A stretch of 17,368 nucleotides of DNA, from contig JAQGKJ010000723.1 of NCBI GenBank assembly GCA_028290165.1, positions 1 through 17,368 of the forward strand, given 5' to 3'. This DNA comes from Bradyrhizobium sp. GTDB lineage: Bacteria; Pseudomonadota; Alphaproteobacteria; Rhizobiales; Xanthobacteraceae. This document shows positions 7,375 to 16,031 of the stretch, in pieces. Below the pieces are notes generated by a model. It was given only the letters and a program-made list of their open reading frames with translations, was not told where the DNA came from and made no database searches. The stretch's first letter is position 1. The number at the start of each line of letters is the position of its first letter. Both the position numbers and the translations under genes were made by a program.

Positions 7375-9522
7375 ATGAACACGTCGCTTTTCAGTAGTTC
7401 CTGGTATCGCGTAGCCGACCTCAGGCCACGCCTGCGCGCGCACACCGCCGTGCACCGCCAGGTGTTTCGCGGCAAGATTTGGTATGTCCTGCAGGACCAT
7501 CAGACCGGACGTTTCCACCGCCTCTCTCCGATCGCCAATCTGATGCTGTGCCTGATGGACGGCCGGCGAACGATGCGCGATATCTGGGACGCCGCCGGTC
7601 GCAAGGCCAAGGACGATCCTCCAACCCAGGACGAAACGATCCGTCTCCTTGCGCAACTGCATTCCGCGGATCTGCTCCAGGGCGAGATTCCGCCCGATTT
7701 CGATGAGATGGCGGAACGGGCGGAGAAGGCCGGTCAGCGGCGATTGATGCAGCGGCTTCGTAATCCGCTTGCCCTGCGCATCCCCCTGTTCGATCCCGAT
7801 CGGATGCTCGACTTTATGTTGCCGCTGGTGCGACCGCTGTTCACGGTCTTTGGGTTCCTGGCGTGGCTTGCACTCGTGCTCACGGGCCTCATCCTCGCTA
7901 TCCTGCATTGGCCGGAGTTAACCTCCGATGTCGCCGACCGGGTGCTGGCGACCGAAAATGTCGCTCTGATCATGTGTGTTTACCCGGTGGTCAAGAGTCT
8001 CCATGAACTGGGTCATGCCTTCGCTACCAAGGTCTGGGGCGGCGAAGTCCATGAAGTCGGGGTGATGTTGCTGGTCTTCATTCCCGTTCTCTATGTCGAC
8101 GCGTCCGCTTCCGCGGCATTCCGTCAAAAGCACCGGCGAATCGTTGTCGGCGCGGCGGGTATTCTCGTCGAGATGGCGCTCGCTTCCATCGCGATCATCG
8201 TCTGGATCTATGGCAGCCCGGGCCTTGGTCGAACGATCGCCTTCAATGTTATTTTGATCGGTGGCGTCTCCACGCTGCTTTTCAACGGCAATCCGCTACT
8301 TCGCTTCGACGGCTACTACATCTTCTCCGACCTGGTCGAGATTCCCAATCTCGGCACGCGGGCCAACGCCTATTTCTTCCATGTGATCCAGAAACACCTG
8401 TTCAAAATCGACGGCATCGACAGCCCGCTGGCGGATCGCGGCGAAGCGAAGTGGCTGATCACCTATGCCTTGATGTCGTTCGTCTACCGGATGATGGTGT
8501 CGATCGGCATTGCGCTATTTCTGGCCACTCGGTTGTTTGCCATCGGCCTCCTGATGGCCTTCTGGGCGTTCGGCACGATTGCAATCCTCCCCTTGTTCAA
8601 AGGCATGAAGTTTCTTGCGACCAACGCGCGGTTGCGCGGCCGCCGGCGGCGAGCCTTCGCAGTCGTCGGAGGGCTCATGGCGACGGCGTGGATCATTTTC
8701 TTCATGATTCCGCTGCCCTACGCGACGGTCGCCGAAGGTGTGGTCATCGTTCCCGATCAGGCAGAAGTGCGCGCAAAAACGGAAGGGTTTGTGAAAAACG
8801 TGCTCACAGCCCCCGGCTCGAGCGTTTCGAGAGAGCAGCCTCTTGTCGTGCTTGAGGATCCGACGCTTGATGCGCAGGTGGCGGTTATTGCCGCCCAACT
8901 CGAGGAAGCACGCCAGCGCCTCGACGGGGTACGCCAGCTCGATCGTGTCCAGGCCGAAATGTTCGAAGATCAGGCAGCGCACCTCGCCGACAAGCTCAGG
9001 ACTTTCCGCGATCGACGGCAGAACCTCACCGTGGTCGCCGAACAGCCTGGGCAGTTCATCATGGCTGGTGCAGAGAATCTACCTGGACGGTTGGTCAAGC
9101 GTGGCGAACTTCTCGGTTATGTAATCCCGGACAACAATGTTGTTGTAAGGACGGTCGCGCACCAATCCGACGTCGACCTGATCCACCAGCGGACCACACG
9201 CGTGGAGGCGCACGTCGTCGAGGATCTGGATCGGCCGATCGCGGCCCGCATTCTTCGCGAGGTGCCGGCCGCGCAACAGGACGTCCCGAGCCTGGCGCTC
9301 ACAACCCGCGGCGGCGGCTCTATCTCGCTCGATCCGTCCAAAACACAGCGTCCCCAAGCGCTGTTCAGCCTGTTCCAGCTGGACATCGAGCTTCTGGATC
9401 CAATGCGGATACGGACACAGGGCTCACGGGTTTATGTCCGCTTCGTGCATGCTGACGAGGCGATTGCCTGGCGCGTCCTGCGTTCACTACGGCAATTCTT
9501 CCTTGGGCAGTTCCGTGTCTGA
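7375..9522 (+). CDS. PqqD-like / M50 site-2-type zinc metalloprotease / HlyD fusion
   Basis: This 715-residue protein has three parts. Residues about 15-110 resemble the PqqD-like winged helix (VLQDHQTGRFHRLSP, then IANLMLCLMDGRRTMRDIW), a fold that in peptide-modification systems binds leader peptides. A multi-span membrane part (about 140-450) carries the zinc motif HELGH at 210-214 and the third-ligand motif NPLLRFDGYY with D312, as in the M50 (S2P) intramembrane proteases. From about residue 465 a HlyD-like part follows: AEVRAKTEGFVKNVL, GSSVSREQPLVVLEDP, a helical hairpin, then GELLGYVIPD. The active-site residues are intact. Related proteins are often annotated as putative peptide zinc metalloproteases near peptide export genes. 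The likely role is to cleave and/or pass a peptide through the inner membrane. It overlaps the SecA-like gene by eight bases from that gene's GTG. Confidence 0.88.
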   Translation: MNTSLFSSSWYRVADLRPRLRAHTAVHRQVFRGKIWYVLQDHQTGRFHRLSPIANLMLCLMDGRRTMRDIWDAAGRKAKDDPPTQDETIRLLAQLHSADLLQGEIPPDFDEMAERAEKAGQRRLMQRLRNPLALRIPLFDPDRMLDFMLPLVRPLFTVFGFLAWLALVLTGLILAILHWPELTSDVADRVLATENVALIMCVYPVVKSLHELGHAFATKVWGGEVHEVGVMLLVFIPVLYVDASASAAFRQKHRRIVVGAAGILVEMALASIAIIVWIYGSPGLGRTIAFNVILIGGVSTLLFNGNPLLRFDGYYIFSDLVEIPNLGTRANAYFFHVIQKHLFKIDGIDSPLADRGEAKWLITYALMSFVYRMMVSIGIALFLATRLFAIGLLMAFWAFGTIAILPLFKGMKFLATNARLRGRRRRAFAVVGGLMATAWIIFFMIPLPYATVAEGVVIVPDQAEVRAKTEGFVKNVLTAPGSSVSREQPLVVLEDPTLDAQVAVIAAQLEEARQRLDGVRQLDRVQAEMFEDQAAHLADKLRTFRDRRQNLTVVAEQPGQFIMAGAENLPGRLVKRGELLGYVIPDNNVVVRTVAHQSDVDLIHQRTTRVEAHVVEDLDRPIAARILREVPAAQQDVPSLALTTRGGGSISLDPSKTQRPQALFSLFQLDIELLDPMRIRTQGSRVYVRFVHADEAIAWRVLRSLRQFFLGQFRV

Positions 9523-11521
9523 CATCGCGATCCAAAGCGCCGGGCTGACCTCCGCGCTGCCGGCACAGCGAATCTATCCGGAAAGGCTGGAGCGGCGCGA
9601 GACCGCTATGGACGCGATCGCGATTGCCGCGCAAGCCGAACTTGTCGCAGCGACGGCGCGCGGGCGGGCCCGGCGCCTGAATAGAATCCTGCCGCTTGTC
9701 GAACTCCATGCGGACGAGTTCCGGGCACTCGCCCCTGAGGATTGTCACGCCGTGGTCCGCGAGATCGCAACCGCTTTGCGGCGGGAACGGGACTTTCCGG
9801 ATCGGATCACCGGGAGAGCCTTCGCGCTGATTCGCGAATTGGCGGATCGTATTCTGGGCAAGCGTCATTTCGACGTTCAGATCGTCGGGGCCTTTGCCAT
9901 GATCAAGGGCATGCTGGCCGAAATGGCCACCGGCGAGGGCAAGACGCTGACGGCGACGTTGGTCGCGGGCGCGGCGGGGCTGGCCGGCATCCCCATTCAC
10001 GTCATCACGGTCAATGACTATCTCGTGCAGCGCGACGCTGAGTTGATGCGGCCGTTATACGCAGCGCTTGGGCTCAGCGTGGGAGTAGTGATCGCTGGCC
10101 AGAACGCGGCGGAGCGGCGTGCCGCTTATGCGTGCGATATCACCTATTGCACCAACAAGGAGCTCGCCTTCGACTACCTGCGTGACCGCATGGTGCTGGG
10201 TCAGTCCGTGGGCGACCTGACACTGAAGATGGAGGCGCTATCCAGCGGGTCGCCACGGACGCGGCAACTTCGGCTACGCGGCCTGCATTTCGCGCTCATC
10301 GACGAGGCCGACAGTGTCTTGATCGACGAGGCCAGAACCCCGCTCATCATTTCAGGCACAGCCGAATCCGAAATCAACGCCGACGCGGTCGCACATGCGC
10401 TCGAGCTTGCAGCAACCCTTCGGGCCGGCACGGATTATGTCTTGTCGACCGAAGAGCGGCGGGTGTTCCTCACGGAGCAGGGCCAGCAGCGGGTTGCGGC
10501 GTTTGCCGAAGGGCGCGGGGCGATCTGGCGCGGCGTCATCACGCGCGAGGAGCTTGCCAGGCAGGCCTTGTCGGCGATCCATTTGTTTCGCAAAGGCGAG
10601 CAGTACGTCATCGCCAACGACAAGGTGCAGATTGTCGATGAGTATACCGGTCGCATCATGCCGGACCGATTCTGGAGCGACGGGCTGCACCAGATGGTCG
10701 AGCACAAGGAAGGCTGCGTCCAATCGGAACGGCGGACCACCATTGCCCGTATTACCTATCAGCGTTTCTTTCGCCGCTATCGGCGGCTTGGCGGCATGAG
10801 CGGGACGCTTCAGCCGGTAGCGCGCGAGCTGTGGCAGGTCTATCGGCTACCCGTGGTGAGGATCCCGACTGCGAAGCCGATTCAACGCATTCACAGGTCG
10901 GATGTCGTGGTTCCGAGCAATGAAGCAAAGTGGAAGTTGGTTGTCGCTCGCGTCGCCACGCTGCACGAGCGCGGCGTGCCGGTTCTGATCGGAACCCGCT
11001 CGGTCGTGGCGTCGGAGCGCGCGAGCGCGGAATTGCATGCTGCCGGATTGCGCCATACCGTGCTCAACGCCGCTCAGGACCGGCACGAGGCCGAGGTCGT
11101 CGCCGAGGCCGGCCAGCCGGGGCGTATCACTGTCGCCACCAACATGGCTGGTCGGGGTACCGACATTCATCTTGGCGATGGCGTGAACGAACTGGGAGGG
11201 CTGCACGTCATCATGACCGAACGTCATGATGCGCAGCGCATTGACCTGCAACTGGCGGGGCGCAGCGGGCGTCAAGGCCAGTTGGGCAGCTTCGAGGCCA
11301 TCCTGTCGCTTGAGGATCCGTTGCTGGATTTTCCATCGGGCATCGCGCTTTCGCATCTGGCGAAGGCCGCCAGCGGAGCCGTTGCCGACCGCATCCGCAG
11401 CGCCATCCTGCGGTATGCGCAGCGACGGGCGGAGCGGCTTCACGCTCGCATGCGCATGGATCTGCTGCGATCCGATCAATGGCAGATGAAGACGCTCGCA
11501 GTCTCGGGCAAGTCCGAATAA
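9515..11521 (+). CDS. SecA-like ATPase lacking the C-terminal scaffold and linker domains
   Basis: From GTG 9515, which overlaps the protease stop, the protein has 668 residues; ATG 9608 is the alternative start. The DEAD-motor core of SecA is clear: Walker A TGEGKT at 139-144, Walker B DEADSVLIDEARTPLIISG from 263, a preprotein-binding-like insert, TNMAGRGTDIHLG at about 542-554 and QLAGRSGRQG at 579-588. Only about 80 residues follow the last motif. Housekeeping SecA (about 830-950 residues) continues with the helical scaffold, helical wing and zinc-binding C-terminal linker, which are absent here. It is therefore not the housekeeping secA, but a specialised paralogue that may energise or regulate the adjacent M50/HlyD machine. 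Whether it engages SecYEG is unknown. Catalytic ATPase motifs look intact. Confidence 0.87.
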   Translation: MSDIAIQSAGLTSALPAQRIYPERLERRETAMDAIAIAAQAELVAATARGRARRLNRILPLVELHADEFRALAPEDCHAVVREIATALRRERDFPDRITGRAFALIRELADRILGKRHFDVQIVGAFAMIKGMLAEMATGEGKTLTATLVAGAAGLAGIPIHVITVNDYLVQRDAELMRPLYAALGLSVGVVIAGQNAAERRAAYACDITYCTNKELAFDYLRDRMVLGQSVGDLTLKMEALSSGSPRTRQLRLRGLHFALIDEADSVLIDEARTPLIISGTAESEINADAVAHALELAATLRAGTDYVLSTEERRVFLTEQGQQRVAAFAEGRGAIWRGVITREELARQALSAIHLFRKGEQYVIANDKVQIVDEYTGRIMPDRFWSDGLHQMVEHKEGCVQSERRTTIARITYQRFFRRYRRLGGMSGTLQPVARELWQVYRLPVVRIPTAKPIQRIHRSDVVVPSNEAKWKLVVARVATLHERGVPVLIGTRSVVASERASAELHAAGLRHTVLNAAQDRHEAEVVAEAGQPGRITVATNMAGRGTDIHLGDGVNELGGLHVIMTERHDAQRIDLQLAGRSGRQGQLGSFEAILSLEDPLLDFPSGIALSHLAKAASGAVADRIRSAILRYAQRRAERLHARMRMDLLRSDQWQMKTLAVSGKSE

Positions 11522-11523
11522 CA

Positions 11524-11559
11524 CCACCTGAACACAGGTCGGGGCGTCCCCGCAGGTGG
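11524..11559. terminator. Nested hairpin between converging operons, possible bidirectional terminator
   Basis: CCACCTG at 11524-11530 pairs with CAGGTGG at 11553-11559. Inside it, GGGG (11541-11544) pairs with CCCC (11548-11551). An alternative short hairpin pairs ACCTG with CAGGT at 11535-11539. It sits in the 69-base gap between the SecA-like stop (11521) and the stop of the opposing methyltransferase (11591), where a terminator is expected. There is no U-run on either side, so it may only stabilise transcript ends or act together with Rho. Confidence 0.4.
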
Positions 11560-11590
11560 CTTTGCCGTGGTCGCAAGCAGCTGACGCAGG

Positions 11591-12400
11591 CTATACTTTT
11601 GTGAACGACAGGCACATATAGGACAGGTGACCTGAGGCGTGCAGCCAGCGTAACAAGCTGCCGGCTGTCGGTCGCGGCGGCAAACCCTCGTGATCCTGCG
11701 GAGCGGTCACCCGATAAGTCGGCAAGGTCTGACGCGTGGCATCGACGACGCCGTCAAGTCTAAGTCCGAACCGTCGCGCATCACCGAGGATCTCGTCGAG
11801 CCCCACCCAGAGCTGCGGCCACGGCCCATAGGCCTGGCGAATCCCAGCCTCGATCGCCGCCGTTCCCAACGGCTCTTGGGCGCCTGGGTTGCGGAGCAAA
11901 ATATCCGATAACACGAGGCGCCCGCCATCACGCAGCAGCGTCGCGGCTTCCTGCAAGAAGAGCTTTCGCGCGCGGAAATGAAACATCGCCTCGATGCAGA
12001 ATATCCGATCAAAGCTGGCCGGGCCGAACGGAAGCGCGCAGGCGTCAGCCATCACCAGCGATAGCGTATTGGCGCCGACCGTCACGGTCCGGCAGATGTC
12101 CAACTGACGGCGGTCCACATTGATGCCAACGAGGTGCATATCTGGCCATTTGCCGACAGCTTCGAGCGTGCCGCCGAAACCGCAGCCGACATCCAGCACG
12201 CTTTGGCCGCCGCGCACGTTTGCAAGCTCGATCAGAATCTCGGTCAGCCGCGCTTGCGCGCGTTCGAATTCCCGCCGACTGCAAGGCGTTGCCAGGGACG
12301 GCGGCTCATCCCAGTAGCCGAGATGGACATTTCTGCCCGCTCGTCCGGACCAGAAGCCCTCGACAAGGAAATCAAAATACGGCGGAACCGGCGCGGCCAC
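11591..12400 (-). CDS. Class I SAM-dependent methyltransferase
   Basis: This is a 269-residue cytosolic protein with SAM motif I VLDVGCGFGG at 68-77, an acidic strand-2 end (LVGINVDRRQL), ADACALPFG as motif II region, IFCIEAMFHF as motif IV region, and LLRDGGRLVLSDIL. The pattern is that of the UbiE/sarcosine/tocopherol-type methyltransferases, which methylate small molecules at O, N or C; the substrate is not readable. An N-terminal segment (NVHLGYWDEPPSL) is typical of natural-product relatives. The GTG start has GGGG about seven bases upstream, and the previous gene stops three bases before it. It is the last gene of the minus-strand tailoring operon. Confidence 0.88.
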   Translation of the reverse strand: MAAPVPPYFDFLVEGFWSGRAGRNVHLGYWDEPPSLATPCSRREFERAQARLTEILIELANVRGGQSVLDVGCGFGGTLEAVGKWPDMHLVGINVDRRQLDICRTVTVGANTLSLVMADACALPFGPASFDRIFCIEAMFHFRARKLFLQEAATLLRDGGRLVLSDILLRNPGAQEPLGTAAIEAGIRQAYGPWPQLWVGLDEILGDARRFGLRLDGVVDATRQTLPTYRVTAPQDHEGLPPRPTAGSLLRWLHASGHLSYMCLSFTKV

Positions 12401-12403
12401 GCC

Positions 12404-13222
12404 TCAGCCCCAGCAATAGACGCGGTCAGGCATTCGGCTTTCCGCCATGAAGCTGCACGCCGTCCAACGGGTTTTCGCACCAATCACCGGTGTCAGGCGA
12501 TGCAGGTAGCGGCCGGAGTTGAAAATGATCATGTCGCCCGGATCGAGCCGGAACGACACCTTTTCCACGCCTTCGAGGTTCGGCTTCGCCGCGATGCGGT
12601 CGCCGACCGCGATGCGCTGACCGCCCTGCTGGGGTTGCAGATTGAAAATTTCCAGCGCACCGCCGCCTTCAGCCTGTGAGAAAGCCAGCACAAAGGAAAA
12701 CAGCTTCTTCTGGACAAGCGACAGCAGGTGCCGATAGCTCGGCCGCTCCGCCTGTTCATCGTCAAAATGCGGCGGAATATAACCACCGGGAAGATGTGCC
12801 CGCAGGGTCGTGAACATGTATATGATCCCAGGATCGGGTCCCGGCGCCGCCGCGTAATCACAGCCTTGATCCAGGGTGGACAGCAGCCGGGTTACCCGTG
12901 ATTCCAGATCGAGTTCGCCGGGAAACAACCGCGACAGCCCATCATGAAACCGGCGCGACTCGGCGAAGTACTCCCCGAGGTCGGGATGCGCGAGGTTGAG
13001 ATTGATGCCGTAGAAGAAAGCCGCGAATTTGGCCGGAAATTCGGTTTTGATCAGGCCATGTGGTCCGGCTTCGAGAGCGATGCTGACCGCATCGCAGGTC
13101 GCGCGGTCGTAGACTTGTTTGACAACGATGCCGTCGATGTCCCGCGCGCGCATCTGCGTCAGGAGGTGCGGCGATTGTCCGGCCTCGGCGGCCGCCACGG
13201 TAGCTGTTCGAAAGAACGACAT
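12404..13222 (-). CDS. 2-oxoglutarate/Fe(II)-dependent oxygenase
   Basis: The protein has 272 residues. The iron-binding facial triad is visible: PPHFDDE supplies the HxD pair (residues 152 and 154 from this start), GRYLHRLTPV supplies the distal histidine (241), and the arginine 11 residues later in TRW (252) is the probable 2-oxoglutarate ligand. The strand LDPGDMIIFNSG before the distal His is typical of the fold. Members hydroxylate, desaturate, or rearrange small molecules and peptides, using 2-oxoglutarate and O2. Two ATGs lie back to back (13225 and 13222). GGAG is three bases from the first and six from the second, so I prefer the second. It lies 36 bases downstream of the second radical SAM gene and three bases upstream of the methyltransferase. 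Confidence 0.85.
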   Translation of the reverse strand: MSFFRTATVAAAEAGQSPHLLTQMRARDIDGIVVKQVYDRATCDAVSIALEAGPHGLIKTEFPAKFAAFFYGINLNLAHPDLGEYFAESRRFHDGLSRLFPGELDLESRVTRLLSTLDQGCDYAAAPGPDPGIIYMFTTLRAHLPGGYIPPHFDDEQAERPSYRHLLSLVQKKLFSFVLAFSQAEGGGALEIFNLQPQQGGQRIAVGDRIAAKPNLEGVEKVSFRLDPGDMIIFNSGRYLHRLTPVIGAKTRWTACSFMAESRMPDRVYCWG

Positions 13223-13258
13223 CATTTGCTCCAGAACCGGCGCCGCAAGCGCGTGTTG

Positions 13259-14647
13259 TTATCTGGCCACGGGCGGGGGAAACACCCAGAAATATTCCCC
13301 GACCCGACCGCCAGCCTTGATGGCTTGATCCGTCAAAAAGGCCGCTTCGCGCGCCAGCGCCTCGCTGGTCCAGCCGAGACACGATCGCATCTTCAGTGAC
13401 ATGGGATCGTAGTCGAGCTGATGCTCGGGCGGCGATCGCACCATGAGCGCCGAAGGCAGCACCACACAATGGTAAACCCGCAGCGCGCAGGGGAGCCGGC
13501 GCGCCCGCTCGAAGTTGCGGCGAAAACTTTCCGGCGCGTCCCCGGGCAGGCCAACGATAATTTCGACCGCGATGCTCGCCACCTCACCGAGGTCATGCAG
13601 CGTCTGGTCGAAGCGCGCCTCGTCATATTTACGCTCGACATTGGCCAGCACCTTATTGTCGAACGATTGCAATCCGACGCCGACATAGGCGCTGCCCACG
13701 CCGGCGAGAAAATCGAGATGCTCGCGCCGCACCTTTGCCGGATAGACCTCGCAGATCAGACCGCGCCCGGCCAGGAAACCGGTCCGGTCGGCGGCTTCAC
13801 GCAGATTGTGAAAAGCCGCCTGATTCAGATTCAGTCCGGCATCGGCAAGCAACGCCGCGCGAAGACCGATCCGATGCATCGCGGCAAACTCCACGCCGAG
13901 ACTATCGGACGTGCGCACGCGTTTCGGCGATTCCATCGTACCCCATTCGCAAAACGAGCAGGTGAACGGACAACCCCGATAAGTCTGCAGAATTCCGAGT
14001 CCGCCCCCAGGAATCAGATTCATCGCGTAAGGCGACGGCAACAGGTTGAGATCGCCTTGCGGCCGCGCAGTGGTCTCGTGCCATGCGCCCTCCCATCGCA
14101 GCGCCAGGCCCGCCAGGTCCATCAGCGCGGCAGGGGAACGGTCGGTGCGCTCAACAACGTCGCAAAAGGTATCTTCGCCTTCATTGATGACCAGAAGATC
14201 GACCGCCGAGGATTTCTGGCGGTGTGGCTGATGTTCGAGCATCACCGGCCGCGCAGAGGGACCGCCAAATACGATCAGGCGGCCGGGATCGTCGGCCTTC
14301 AGCACCATCGCAAGGTCAAGAAAGAATGAAAATGACCAGAGAAAAACCGAACAACCCACAATGTCGGGATTAAACGCAACGACTTCGGCCGCGACGCGTT
14401 CGACATTGCCGCCGGTGAGGTCCCATAGCTTGACCTCGAGGTCAGGCAGATTCGACGCGCGCAACGCCGCTTCGACCATATAGAGTCCGAGATTGGGAAT
14501 GAACTGCGGCATCGCCGGATCGCGGTCCGGATAGCGCGCCAGCAGGGCGACCCGGCGTCCTGACCGCCGTGGAATTTCAGGCAGTGGCCGGAGGCCGCCA
14601 ATTCCGGTCCAGCCGTCGTGGCCAACGATCCCGCCAAACCCGCTCAC
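13259..14647 (-). CDS. B12-binding radical SAM enzyme, copy A
   Basis: From GTG 14647 the protein has 462 residues. The GTG shares bases with the stop of copy B as GTGA; an upstream in-frame ATG-like start at 14695 would overlap copy B by 52 bases and is less likely. A Rossmann-like cobalamin-binding region (about 30-150, with IVFGGPSAR) precedes the radical SAM barrel. The cluster motif is TYRGCPFTCSFCEWG, with cysteines at 226, 230 and 233. Downstream are DAGLNLN, GVGLQS, GLPGD, RVYHCVVLP and SCLGW. These enzymes cleave SAM at a 4Fe-4S cluster, and many use cobalamin to methylate unreactive carbon or phosphorus centres. The methionine-synthase type DxHxxG motif is not seen, as is usual for this family. 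A Gly-rich segment of about 30 residues precedes the cobalamin fold and is unexplained. Confidence 0.9.
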   Translation of the reverse strand: MSGFGGIVGHDGWTGIGGLRPLPEIPRRSGRRVALLARYPDRDPAMPQFIPNLGLYMVEAALRASNLPDLEVKLWDLTGGNVERVAAEVVAFNPDIVGCSVFLWSFSFFLDLAMVLKADDPGRLIVFGGPSARPVMLEHQPHRQKSSAVDLLVINEGEDTFCDVVERTDRSPAALMDLAGLALRWEGAWHETTARPQGDLNLLPSPYAMNLIPGGGLGILQTYRGCPFTCSFCEWGTMESPKRVRTSDSLGVEFAAMHRIGLRAALLADAGLNLNQAAFHNLREAADRTGFLAGRGLICEVYPAKVRREHLDFLAGVGSAYVGVGLQSFDNKVLANVERKYDEARFDQTLHDLGEVASIAVEIIVGLPGDAPESFRRNFERARRLPCALRVYHCVVLPSALMVRSPPEHQLDYDPMSLKMRSCLGWTSEALAREAAFLTDQAIKAGGRVGEYFWVFPPPVAR

Positions 14648-15984
14648 GCCGGGGCCGCCATCACGCCCACGGGCTGAGGGCGCGGGAACGACCACCAGTA
14701 TCGCCCCTGTTTTCCGCGGTGAGCGCGGGCACGCCGATCAAGCTCGCCACGCATGGTCGCGATCGCGTCTTCGCTCCAGCCGAGGCACGACGTCATGGCG
14801 AGGTTGCGCGGCTCGAACCGAATATTCCAATCCGGCAGACCGCGCGTCATCAACGCGTCGGGCAATACCAGGCAATGATAGACCCGCACCGACGCCGGCA
14901 GCGAGAGCGCGTAGTCGAGCGTACGTCGGAAACCTTCCGGCGTGTCGCCGGGAAGGCCGCAGATGATCTGCAGTTCGATGTTGGTGATCGCAGAGAGATC
15001 GCGCACCGCCTGCTCGAAACGAGGCGAATCCGATGGCCGCTGATGCAGCTTGAGCACGGCCTGGTCCATGGACTGCATTCCCACACCAAGATAAGCGGGG
15101 CCGATTTCGGTCAGGAACTCGAAGTGTTCGTCGCGGATGACGGAGGGATAGATCTCCGCCCAGAACAGCGTCTTCTTCAGAAAACCGGTTCGGCGGTTGG
15201 CTTCGCGCAGATGGCGGAAACCGCGGATATTGAGGTTGAGCCCGGCATCGAGCAGGAAAACCGCGGGGGCCTGGAGCCGGTCAAACGCGCCAAGCTCGCT
15301 GGCGATGTATTCGGCAGAAAATACTGCCTTGGCCTGCTCATTGGTCCCCCATTCGCAGAACCGGCACGACATGGGACAGCCGCGATAAGTTTCGAGGTAA
15401 GCGACCACGCCTCGCGGCATAAGGCCGAGCTGAAATGGTGACGGAAGGTGATCCAGTTCGACCGCCCTGGCAGTTTTGGCGGTGCGCAACCATCCGCTGT
15501 TCATGGGCAACGTCAGGCCGTGAACAGATTGCAACGAGGTCCGTGACAGCTCGGGAAGTGCTGCGACGTCGCGAAAGATGACCTCGCCATCACCTTCCAC
15601 GATCGCGTCCAGATAGCTGCCGGCCCCGCTATAGAAATCGAGATCAAACAGGGCCGCCCGGGCGGACGGCCCGCCGAACACGATGACGCAACCGGGACGT
15701 TGGCGCTTGATCAGGCGGGCGACTGCGACCAGAGTCGCCGTGGACCAGACATAGATCGAGAACCCTATCAGTTCGGGATCGAAGGCGAGGATCTCCCGCA
15801 CATATCCTGCGACGTCCTCGCGGCCGAGATCGATCAGCTTGACCTTGTGTCCGGGGTTCTCTTGATCGCCGATGACCGCGGCCTGGATGCGGCGGATGCC
15901 GTAGCTAGGAAGCTGAAGGTTACCGAGTTCCTCGGTATCCGGCCGCGGCGTCAGGCAGACAAGTGCTATACGACGTGCCGCCAA
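14644..15984 (-). CDS. B12-binding radical SAM enzyme, copy B
   Basis: This is the paralogue of copy A and the first gene of the tailoring operon. I place the start at TTG 15984, giving 446 residues. GGGAG lies five bases upstream and the cobalamin-binding fold begins at once (RRIALVCLTP). The frame stays open to TTG 16065, but those 27 codons have no Shine-Dalgarno sequence and only about 50% GC at third positions, unlike the gene. The cluster motif TYRGCPMSCRFCEWG has cysteines at 203, 207 and 210. DAGLNLN, GVGMQS, GLPGD, RVYHCLVLP and SCLGW match copy A, including two extra cysteines (371, 400). The two genes are coupled by a GTGA overlap, so the enzymes may act in turn or as a pair on one substrate, probably as C-methylases. 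The substrate is unknown. Confidence 0.9.
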   Translation of the reverse strand: MAARRIALVCLTPRPDTEELGNLQLPSYGIRRIQAAVIGDQENPGHKVKLIDLGREDVAGYVREILAFDPELIGFSIYVWSTATLVAVARLIKRQRPGCVIVFGGPSARAALFDLDFYSGAGSYLDAIVEGDGEVIFRDVAALPELSRTSLQSVHGLTLPMNSGWLRTAKTARAVELDHLPSPFQLGLMPRGVVAYLETYRGCPMSCRFCEWGTNEQAKAVFSAEYIASELGAFDRLQAPAVFLLDAGLNLNIRGFRHLREANRRTGFLKKTLFWAEIYPSVIRDEHFEFLTEIGPAYLGVGMQSMDQAVLKLHQRPSDSPRFEQAVRDLSAITNIELQIICGLPGDTPEGFRRTLDYALSLPASVRVYHCLVLPDALMTRGLPDWNIRFEPRNLAMTSCLGWSEDAIATMRGELDRRARAHRGKQGRYWWSFPRPQPVGVMAAPA

Positions 15985-16031
15985 AATCGCTCCCGCTGTT
16001 GGAAAAGCCAGCCGACCGCCGTAAGGCTTCA

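Noticed and set aside
6382..7908. Long open frame of 508 codons on the minus strand
   Set aside because: It is antisense to the HlyD and M50 genes, which have clear family motifs; its translation shows no domain. High GC keeps reverse frames open.
9515..11521. Housekeeping secA
   Set aside because: The protein is too short, lacks scaffold, wing and zinc linker regions, and sits in a specialised operon.
13421..14329. Plus-strand open frame of 302 codons
   Set aside because: Antisense to radical SAM copy A, whose cysteine motif and coupling are clear.
14560..14647. Start of radical SAM copy A as a glutamine amidotransferase-like piece (GFGGIVGHDGW resembles the start of asparagine synthetases)
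   Set aside because: The catalytic N-terminal Cys is absent and only a few residues are similar; chance is more likely.
14569..15441. Plus-strand open frame of 290 codons
   Set aside because: Antisense to radical SAM copies A and B; no domain seen.
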